From: Vermiphilus sp.
GTDB taxonomy: Bacteria > Ratteibacteria > UBA8468 > B48-G9 > JAFGKM01
DNA: 5,268 nt
Assembly: GCA_020722825.1 (NCBI GenBank)
Contig: DYKC01000072.1
Location: forward strand, 1 to 5,268
Direction: 5' to 3'
Under the pieces are notes generated by a model that saw only the letters and a list, made by a program, of their open reading frames with translations, was not told the origin of the DNA and searched no databases. Shown piece by piece: positions 1 through 4,916 of the stretch. Every line of letters begins with the position of its first letter. The first letter of the stretch is position 1. The position numbers and the translations under genes were made by a program.

Positions 1-1
1 G

Positions 2-658
2 CTTACTGCTGAAGAAATACTTAAATTACAGACAGAGGAGAGAAAATTAAGAGAGGATAACACTAAGAAAAACGAAGAGATAGCAAAGATAGATAGTGAA
101 TTGGGAGAACTCCAGATAAAAAAGAGAAGATACGAGAGTTTACTGGCAAGGAAAGGCGGAGCAGAGGGTATTTCTATGCAGCCAGGGGTAGTTCAACCTG
201 GATATCCTGAACCTTTTGGTGAATATACGGCTGTTCAGGAAACCGACGAAGAAAAAAACGAGACTGTTTTTGCTCTCTCACTTATAAATGCTCTGGGGGA
301 AATGCGTGATAAGGAATCTCTTCCAGTCATAAAGAAGGGTTGGAATGAGTATGCGGTTGAAAGTGAAAGTCAGAGGATTAATTACCTTCTTGCTCTTGCG
401 AGGCTGGGTGATTATACCGAAATAGGGAAACTTGTTGACAGACTTAAGCAGGATTATCCTCAAACCGAACCGGATCCAGAAATTAAACTCAGGGTAGGAA
501 TTATAGAAGTTTTGGGGGAGTACCTTGCACAGAGGTCTGATAGTGAAATACTTGAAATGGTAGAATATTTAAGCGACGAGGGAGAGTATTCTGAAATACG
601 AAGTGCTGCTTCGGGGGCTCTTGCGGCAATTGCAAAACCCCCAGCCAAAAAGAAATGA
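2..658 (+). CDS. Coiled-coil and HEAT-like repeat protein of unknown function (5' end missing)
   Basis: The frame is open from the first complete codon at position 2, so the gene starts upstream and only its last 218 residues are visible. Visible residues 1-52 are a highly charged Glu/Lys/Arg-rich stretch with spaced Leu/Ile, typical of a coiled coil. Residues about 53-83 are a Gly/Pro/Gln-containing linker. Residues about 84-212 form about three helical-hairpin units of HEAT/armadillo type, for example one containing LINALGEMRDKESLPVIKKG and a last one containing EIRSAASGALAAIAK. The tail is PPAKKK. A TTG at 101 would lie inside the coiled coil and is not a credible start. HEAT-like repeats generally mediate protein-protein contacts; no catalytic motif is seen, and whether the missing N-terminus has a signal peptide or membrane anchor cannot be told. 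The gene overlaps the start region of prmC, suggesting co-transcription. The repeat assignment is by eye. Confidence 0.75.
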   Translation, partial: LTAEEILKLQTEERKLREDNTKKNEEIAKIDSELGELQIKKRRYESLLARKGGAEGISMQPGVVQPGYPEPFGEYTAVQETDEEKNETVFALSLINALGEMRDKESLPVIKKGWNEYAVESESQRINYLLALARLGDYTEIGKLVDRLKQDYPQTEPDPEIKLRVGIIEVLGEYLAQRSDSEILEMVEYLSDEGEYSEIRSAASGALAAIAKPPAKKK

Positions 659-1496
659 GATTAGAAGACTGGTTGATTCAGGAACCCGTCTTTTTCAGGT
701 TTGTAACCTTGAAGATCCGCGCAGGAACGCCGAAATTCTCCTGGCACACATACTGAAAAAACCCGTCCACTACATATATTCTTTCCCTTATGAAACTATT
801 CCTTCTACCATGGTTAAAACCTATGTGAGAATGTTGGAAAAAAGAGCCTGTCATACCCCAATTCAGTATATCACAGGAGAGGTTGACTTTTTTGGACGCG
901 GATTTCATGTGAAAAAAGGTGTGTTTATTCCCAGACCTGAGACCGAGATAATGGTTGAAAAAACTCTGAAACTTTACAGAAAATATCTTGAGCCATCCCA
1001 TGTAAAAATACTGGACATAGGGACAGGTTGTGGCAATATTGCTATTACCCTTGCAAAAGAGATAAGAAAATGTTCGGTTATTGGTACAGATATTTCACTG
1101 AAATCTTTGAAAATCTCATCTCATAATGCGGTATTGCACAAGGTTAAGAGTAAAATAAGGTTTGAGAAAGCCAATCTCTTCCCTCGGAGTAAGGGTAGGT
1201 TTCACATTATAGTAAGTAATCCGCCATATATACCCAGGAGAGATATATCTTCACTGGACGAAGAAGTACAAAAGGAACCATTGAGGGCTCTTGATGGAGG
1301 GGTTGACGGGACAGCGGTAATAAAAAGAATTATAAGGCGGGCAGATACGTTTTTGCACAACGGAGGTTTTTTATTGATGGAGATTGGATACGGGCAGGCT
1401 GGTTTTCTCAGAAATTTTGTGTCAAAGGTGCAACTTCTTAGCATTGATAAGGATCTGGCAGGTATTGAGAGAGTGGGGATCTTCCGTAAACCTTGA
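603..1496 (+). CDS. prmC: Peptide chain release factor N5-glutamine methyltransferase PrmC (HemK)
   Basis: PrmC transfers a methyl group from S-adenosylmethionine to the glutamine of the GGQ motif of release factors RF1/RF2 in the cytoplasm, which raises peptide release. Numbered from GTG 603 (297 aa), the N-terminal helical domain has the family block DPRRNAEILLAHIL (38-51). FIPRPETE (108-115) precedes the Rossmann methyltransferase domain. Motif I is ILDIGTGCGNIAI (136-148), Asp163 is the likely ribose-binding acid after beta 2, and the catalytic NPPY tetrad is at 206-209. The C-terminus DLAGIERVGIFRKP is also typical. The family (E. coli 277 aa) normally begins close to residue 18-20 here, so GTG 603 is the outer limit. 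TTG 621 and TTG 630 give proteins nearer the usual length and a shorter overlap with the upstream gene; none of the three has a good Shine-Dalgarno. In many bacteria prfA lies directly upstream; here a HEAT-like gene does. The function is secure, the start is not. Confidence 0.93.
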   Translation: MLLRGLLRQLQNPQPKRNEIRRLVDSGTRLFQVCNLEDPRRNAEILLAHILKKPVHYIYSFPYETIPSTMVKTYVRMLEKRACHTPIQYITGEVDFFGRGFHVKKGVFIPRPETEIMVEKTLKLYRKYLEPSHVKILDIGTGCGNIAITLAKEIRKCSVIGTDISLKSLKISSHNAVLHKVKSKIRFEKANLFPRSKGRFHIIVSNPPYIPRRDISSLDEEVQKEPLRALDGGVDGTAVIKRIIRRADTFLHNGGFLLMEIGYGQAGFLRNFVSKVQLLSIDKDLAGIERVGIFRKP

Positions 1497-1520
1497 CGGA
1501 ATCTGCTGAGATGTTACAAT
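1493..1520 (+). promoter_or_regulatory. Sigma70-type promoter for murA, extended -10
   Basis: TTGACG (1493-1498) is followed after 16 bases by TACAAT (1515-1520). Each hexamer matches the TTGACA/TATAAT consensus at five of six positions. A TG at 1512-1513 gives the TGnTACAAT form of an extended -10. The -35 overlaps the prmC stop codon. The expected transcription start is around 1526-1528, giving a leader of roughly 85 bases before the murA GTG. This would let murA and the genes after it be transcribed independently of prmC. The match is direct; activity is inference. Confidence 0.65.
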
Positions 1521-1536
1521 TTCTGCGGTGAAATAG

Positions 1537-1556
1537 ATGATTTTAAACAAAATCAT
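1537..1556 (+). repeat. Perfect inverted repeat (AT-rich hairpin) in the murA leader
   Basis: ATGATTTT (1537-1544) and AAAATCAT (1549-1556) are exact reverse complements separated by the four bases AAAC. In RNA this is an 8-bp, AU-rich stem with a tetraloop; as DNA it could equally be a protein-binding palindrome. It lies just downstream of the predicted transcription start and ends immediately before a second inverted repeat. No T-run follows, so it does not look like an intrinsic terminator. Confidence 0.6.
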
Positions 1557-1582
1557 AACCCCTCATGGTAAAGTCAGGGGTT
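1557..1582 (+). repeat. GC-rich inverted repeat in the murA leader
   Basis: AACCCCT (1557-1563) pairs exactly with AGGGGTT (1576-1582) across a 12-base loop, a 7-bp stem that begins at the base after the preceding AT-rich hairpin. Its 3' arm is also the first G-tract of the G-rich segment that runs to the murA ribosome binding site, so the hairpin and any structure using that G-tract would exclude each other. No T-run follows. A regulatory role is inference. Confidence 0.5.
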
Positions 1583-1608
1583 CGGGAGTCGGGATTGGAG
1601 GTTCGGGA
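1577..1608 (+). repeat. G-rich direct repeat overlapping the murA ribosome binding site
   Basis: GGTTCGGGA occurs at 1579-1587 and again at 1600-1608, a period of 21 bases, with a further TCGGGA at 1589-1594 between them. G-tracts of at least three lie at 1577-1580, 1584-1586, 1591-1593 and 1605-1607, with connecting loops of 3, 4 and 11 bases. The last loop contains the GGAGG ribosome binding site. This is either a short decayed repeat array or a G-quadruplex-capable leader; the long third loop makes the quadruplex reading tentative. Confidence 0.5.
1597..1601 (+). promoter_or_regulatory. Ribosome binding site of murA (decides the GTG start)
   Basis: GGAGG sits 10 bases before GTG 1612. It supports GTG as the initiator, and the resulting protein begins MEKFIIEGG, as expected for MurA. 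The site lies inside the G-rich repeated segment. Confidence 0.7.
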
Positions 1609-1611
1609 TAA

Positions 1612-2877
1612 GTGGAAAAATTTATCATAGAGGGTGGGGCTAAACTATCCGGTACAGTCAGGATATCCGGTTCCAAGAATGCCGCACTGCCCATAATATC
1701 GGCGAGTTTGCTGGCAGAAGGGAAGACCGTTCTTCATAATATTCCTGACGTTAAGGATATTAAGACGCTGATAAGGATTCTGGAATATATGGGTGTTAAG
1801 GTAAGGTTTGAAAGAAACACCCTTGAGGTAGACCCTTCAGGTATTTACAGATATACTGCCCCCTACGAGTTTGTAAGTACAATGAGAGGTTCAATCTGTC
1901 TTCTGGGCCCACTCCTTGCGAAGTACGGGCAGGCGCGGTTTTCCATGCCAGGGGGATGTCTAATAGGCGCCAGGCCCATAGACCTGCACATAAAGGGATT
2001 GAAAAAACTCGGTGTGGAAGTTCTAATTGAAGAAGGATATATAGTAGGCAAAACACCGAGAAAATTGAAGGGTAGCAATATTTTTCTTGGCGGAAACTTT
2101 GGTTCAAGCGTTCTTGCAACGGCAAACATTATGTGTGCCGCAACTATGGCGAAGGGTGAAACGTTGATTGAATTTGCTGCATCTGAACCGGAGATTGTTG
2201 ACCTGGCGATGTTTCTTAAAAAGATGGGAGCGAGAATCTATGGTGAGGGTTCACATTGTTTAAGAATAGAAGGAGTCAAAAATCTGAAGAGCGTGGAATA
2301 CTCTATAATACCTGACAGGATAGAAGCCGGAACGTACATACTTGCCGGCTACCTGACACGAGGTTCAATTAACGTGAAGAACGTTGTTCCGGGACACCTA
2401 TTTTCCTTTCTTGATAAGATAGAGGAGACTGGTGTGTCCTTCAAGAGTCGTAAAAATTCCATAGAGACTGTTCCTTCAGGCAGATGGAGGTCCGTTGACG
2501 TGATTACCCTGCCTTACCCGGGTTTTCCCACAGACCTGCAGGCGCAGATGATGACGTATCTCTCTCTGGCGGAAGGGATAAGCACCGTAACAGAAAAGGT
2601 TTTTCCCGAGAGGTTCATACACGTTGCCGAACTGAACAGGCTTGGTGCCAATATTAACCTTGACGGAGCAAAGGCAATAATAAAAGGGGTTGACCGATTC
2701 AAGGGTTCGAAGACTATGGCATCCGATTTAAGGGCAAGTGCGGCAATTGTTCTTGCAGGGCTTGCAGCGGAAGGAGAGACCGAGATATCAAGGATATATC
2801 ATCTTGATAGAGGCTATGAAAATTTTGAGCAGAAATTAGTTGCTCTGGGTGCTAAAATCAAAAGGATAAAATCATAG
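1612..2877 (+). CDS. murA: UDP-N-acetylglucosamine 1-carboxyvinyltransferase MurA
   Basis: MurA catalyses the first committed step of peptidoglycan synthesis in the cytoplasm, transferring enolpyruvate from phosphoenolpyruvate to UDP-GlcNAc. The 421-residue product is full length (E. coli 419 aa) and covers the two-domain EPSP-synthase-like fold. Lys22-Asn23 lie in SGSKNAALPI. The catalytic loop PGGCLIGARPIDLHI has Cys116, the residue alkylated by fosfomycin, so a Cys-type rather than Asp-type enzyme. Also seen are Arg92 in STMRGS, PDRIEAGTY (234-242), PGFPTDLQAQ with Asp308 (E. coli Asp305), SDLRAS with Arg374, and HLDRGYE with Arg400. One difference: the block usually written SVGAT reads SVLAT, with Leu168 in place of glycine. 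The start is GTG with a GGAGG site 10 bases upstream. It has its own promoter and leader, and dapB follows after 10 bases. Confidence 0.97.
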   Translation: MEKFIIEGGAKLSGTVRISGSKNAALPIISASLLAEGKTVLHNIPDVKDIKTLIRILEYMGVKVRFERNTLEVDPSGIYRYTAPYEFVSTMRGSICLLGPLLAKYGQARFSMPGGCLIGARPIDLHIKGLKKLGVEVLIEEGYIVGKTPRKLKGSNIFLGGNFGSSVLATANIMCAATMAKGETLIEFAASEPEIVDLAMFLKKMGARIYGEGSHCLRIEGVKNLKSVEYSIIPDRIEAGTYILAGYLTRGSINVKNVVPGHLFSFLDKIEETGVSFKSRKNSIETVPSGRWRSVDVITLPYPGFPTDLQAQMMTYLSLAEGISTVTEKVFPERFIHVAELNRLGANINLDGAKAIIKGVDRFKGSKTMASDLRASAAIVLAGLAAEGETEISRIYHLDRGYENFEQKLVALGAKIKRIKS

Positions 2878-2882
2878 AAGGA
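2877..2882 (+). promoter_or_regulatory. Ribosome binding site of dapB
   Basis: GAAGGA begins at the last base of the murA stop codon and lies 5 bases before ATG 2888. The whole gap is 10 bases with no room for a promoter or terminator, which supports one murA-dapB transcript. Confidence 0.7.
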
Positions 2883-2887
2883 TATAA

Positions 2888-3691
2888 ATGGAAAAGACAA
2901 AGATAGTGGTGTGCGGCGCGGCAGGAAAGATGGGTTCTCTCATTATCCAACTGGCACAGCAAAGGAGTGATGAATTTATCATAAAGGCAGGTGTTGAGGT
3001 CAACGGACATCCTCTCATCGGTAGGAAATCCGCCGAGGGAGTAGGTATAACCGACAGGATAGATAATCTGATAAGCGGAGACGAGGTTGTGATAGATTTT
3101 TCGGTTGCTGAGGCTTCTATCAAGCACCTTGAAATTTGTGCTGACAGGAAATCTCCTTTTGTAACAGGTATAACGGGTTTCACGTCCGAACAGGTCTCTG
3201 CAATGCGGAATGTATCTTCCCGGATACCGGTTTTCTTTGCGCCGAACATGAGTTTCGGCGTGAATCTTTTCTTTGAGATAGTGAAATGTGCCGCGGAACT
3301 ACTCGGGGAGTATGAAACCGAAATAACCGAGATTCATCATCATTTCAAAAAAGATGCGCCAAGCGGGACAGCAAAGAAGATAGCGGATATCATATGTTCG
3401 GTTTCAGGTAGGAACCCGGAAAGCGTCCTGAAATACGGCAGGGTGGGAATAAGCGGGACAAGACCTGCTGAAGAGATAGGGATACATTCTCTTCGCATGG
3501 GAGATGTAGTCGGTGAACACTATGTGTACTTCGGAGGCAAGGGTGAGATCATAGAGATTGCGCACAGATGTTACAATAGAGAGTCTTTTGCTCTCGGTGC
3601 TTTGAAAGCCGCATCTTTCATAAGAAACAAACCAGCCGGGATGTACAGTATGGAAGACTTGATAAGAGAAACGGTAAAAGGGAAATCATAA
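2888..3691 (+). CDS. dapB: 4-hydroxy-tetrahydrodipicolinate reductase DapB
   Basis: DapB reduces 4-hydroxy-tetrahydrodipicolinate to tetrahydrodipicolinate with NAD(P)H, in the diaminopimelate/lysine pathway in the cytoplasm. The 267-residue product matches the family length (E. coli 273). The N-terminal Rossmann nucleotide-binding loop is CGAAGKMG (9-16). VTGITGF (92-98) and APNMSFGVN (118-126) are the usual NAD-domain blocks. The signature EIHHHFKKDAPSGTA (148-162) has His150 (E. coli catalytic His159), His151 and Lys154 (E. coli Lys163). The C-terminal GEHYVYFGGKGEIIEIAHR (209-227) closes the substrate domain. The ATG start has a close Shine-Dalgarno. The next gene, dapL, uses DapB's product directly, so the pair performs consecutive steps. 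dapA is not in the window. Confidence 0.97.
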   Translation: MEKTKIVVCGAAGKMGSLIIQLAQQRSDEFIIKAGVEVNGHPLIGRKSAEGVGITDRIDNLISGDEVVIDFSVAEASIKHLEICADRKSPFVTGITGFTSEQVSAMRNVSSRIPVFFAPNMSFGVNLFFEIVKCAAELLGEYETEITEIHHHFKKDAPSGTAKKIADIICSVSGRNPESVLKYGRVGISGTRPAEEIGIHSLRMGDVVGEHYVYFGGKGEIIEIAHRCYNRESFALGALKAASFIRNKPAGMYSMEDLIRETVKGKS

Positions 3692-3705
3692 GACTCTCAC
3701 AGGTT

Positions 3706-3753
3706 GTCATTGCAAGGGATGTCTTATAGGAATGAGCAATTTCAGGAGATTGA
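3706..3753 (+). repeat. Probable remnant of a palindromic interspersed repeat in the dapB-dapL gap
   Basis: The segment opens with GTCATTGCAAGGGA (3706-3719) and continues to GAGCAATTTCAGGAGATTG (3734-3752). From memory this resembles the left arm and centre of a dispersed palindrome found in many bacterial genomes, whose ends read GTCATTGCGAGG and whose centre reads GCAATCTCAGGAGATTGC. ATTGC (3709-3713) is complementary to GCAAT (3736-3740), and CAATTT (3737-3742) can pair with AGATTG (3747-3752), one pair being G-T/G-U, around a CAGG loop. The right arm is absent and replaced by the start of dapL. Family membership is inference. Confidence 0.45.
3744..3748 (+). promoter_or_regulatory. Ribosome binding site of dapL (moves the start to 3756)
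   Basis: AGGAG lies 7 bases before ATG 3756, an ideal spacing. The upstream in-frame ATG at 3732 has only AGGA directly abutting it and would add eight residues that do not look like the family. The site falls in the loop and 3' arm of a small hairpin (3737-3752) within the repeat-like segment. Confidence 0.7.
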
Positions 3754-3755
3754 AT

Positions 3756-4916
3756 ATGTTTGAGGTAAGCCAGCGTCTTAAAAAACTGCCACCGTATCTT
3801 TTTGCTGAGATAGACAGGAAGAAGAAAAGACTTATTGCTGAGGGTGCAGATATTATAGACTTTGGTATAGGGGACCCTGACCTTCCGACCCCGAACAACA
3901 TCATTGAGGCAATGAAAAAGGGTGTTGAAAATCCTTCTTTTCACCGCTATCCCATAGGAAAGGGGACTGCAAACTTCAGAAAGGCAATTGCAGATTTTTA
4001 TAAGAAAAACTATGATGCTGTTTTGAATCCTGAAGAGGAGATTGCAGTGCTTATTGGTTCAAAAGAAGGACTTGCCCATTTTCCCTGGGCATTTTTAGAT
4101 GCGGGGGATGTTTCTCTTGTGCCGGAGCCCTGTTATCCTGTTTATCACATAGGCACCATACTTGCAGAGGGGGTACCTTTTTTTATGCCACTGAAGGAAG
4201 AAAACGGTTTCTTCCCCGAACTAGGTAAGATACCCAAGGAAATTCTTCTGAAGGCAAAGATATTATTTCTTAACTATCCCAACAATCCCACGGCGGCTTT
4301 TGCAGAAAAAGATTGTCTCACTGATGCAATAAGGTTCTGCAAAAAAAACGACATTATTCTTGTATATGACGCCGCATACAGTGAGATGTACTTTGAGGAA
4401 AGACCTGTCAGTTTTCTTTCTCTGCCGGGGGCAAAAGATGTGGGTATAGAGTTCAATTCACTTTCCAAGACCTACAATATGACCGGTTGGAGGGCAGGGT
4501 GGGCATGTGGTAACAGAGAGCTTGTAGCTGCACTTGCCAAAATAAAGGAAAACATTGATTCGGGAACATTTGAGGCGATACAATTTGCAGGGATAGAGGC
4601 CCTTACAGGTAGTCAGGAGAATGTTAGGAGACTTCGTAATATATACAGGGAACGGAGAGATATTTTTGCTGTCGGGTTGAGAGAGGCAGGATTTGACGTC
4701 TCCGTTCCAAAGGGTACCTTTTACTTCTGGGTTAAGATTAATGGCGGTTCAATAGAGTATGCCAACGCTCTTCTTGAAAAAGGGAGAATTGTGGCAACGC
4801 CTGGCATCGGCTTTGGTCCTTCAGGTGAGGGGTATCTTAGATTTTCATTGACACTTAATTCAGAAAGAATTAAAGAGTCCATAGGGAGGATAAAAAAAAT
4901 ATGGGGAAAAAGGTAG
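3756..4916 (+). CDS. dapL: LL-diaminopimelate aminotransferase DapL
   Basis: DapL is a PLP enzyme that converts tetrahydrodipicolinate and glutamate directly to LL-diaminopimelate, bypassing the acylated intermediates of the DapD/C/E route. From ATG 3756 the product has 386 residues, usual for the family, and begins MFEVSQRLKKLPPYLFAEID, like known DapL N-termini. Fold-type I landmarks are GIGDPDLPTP (37-46), HRYPIGKG (63-70), GSKEGLAH (101-108), NYPNNPT with Asn177 (173-179), Asp205 and Tyr208 in YDAAYSE, the Schiff-base lysine Lys238 in FNSLSKTYNMTGWR, Arg246 after it, and carboxylate-binding Arg362 in YLRFSL. IKENIDSGTFEAIQ (263-276) is strongly DapL-like. A general aspartate aminotransferase is the alternative, but dapB directly upstream and these motifs favour DapL. 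An ATG at 3732 in the same frame would give 394 residues and is judged the weaker start. The 3' end overlaps purE by 16 bases. Confidence 0.93.
   Translation: MFEVSQRLKKLPPYLFAEIDRKKKRLIAEGADIIDFGIGDPDLPTPNNIIEAMKKGVENPSFHRYPIGKGTANFRKAIADFYKKNYDAVLNPEEEIAVLIGSKEGLAHFPWAFLDAGDVSLVPEPCYPVYHIGTILAEGVPFFMPLKEENGFFPELGKIPKEILLKAKILFLNYPNNPTAAFAEKDCLTDAIRFCKKNDIILVYDAAYSEMYFEERPVSFLSLPGAKDVGIEFNSLSKTYNMTGWRAGWACGNRELVAALAKIKENIDSGTFEAIQFAGIEALTGSQENVRRLRNIYRERRDIFAVGLREAGFDVSVPKGTFYFWVKINGGSIEYANALLEKGRIVATPGIGFGPSGEGYLRFSLTLNSERIKESIGRIKKIWGKR
4885..4889 (+). promoter_or_regulatory. Ribosome binding site of purE, inside dapL
   Basis: GGAGG lies 11 bases before ATG 4901 and inside the last codons of dapL, separated from the ATG by a run of eight A. 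It supports the purE start and translation tied to that of dapL. Confidence 0.6.

Noticed and set aside
101..658. TTG at 101 as the real start of the HEAT-like gene
   Set aside because: The frame is open to the window edge and the coiled-coil pattern continues upstream without a break. No ribosome binding site precedes this TTG.
655..756. Small ORF from ATG 655 as a separate gene
   Set aside because: Only 33 codons, no ribosome binding site, and fully within the region whose other frame encodes conserved PrmC sequence.
1537..1582. The two hairpins after prmC as an intrinsic terminator
   Set aside because: Neither stem is followed by a T-run; the sequence after them is G-rich and leads straight into the murA ribosome binding site.
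1796..3249. Several long minus-strand open frames opposite murA and dapB
   Set aside because: They lie wholly opposite confidently identified genes, have no recognisable motifs, and fit chance open frames on the complementary strand.
3704..3730. A promoter before dapL (TTGTCA ... TATAGG)
   Set aside because: The spacer is only 15 bases, the -10 is a poor match, and the segment is better explained as a repeat remnant. Read-through from murA-dapB is the simpler source of transcription.
3756..4916. dapL product as a general aspartate or alanine aminotransferase
   Set aside because: The N-terminal RLKKLPPYLFAEID block and the NIDSGTFEAIQ region are DapL-like, and dapB directly upstream supplies its substrate.
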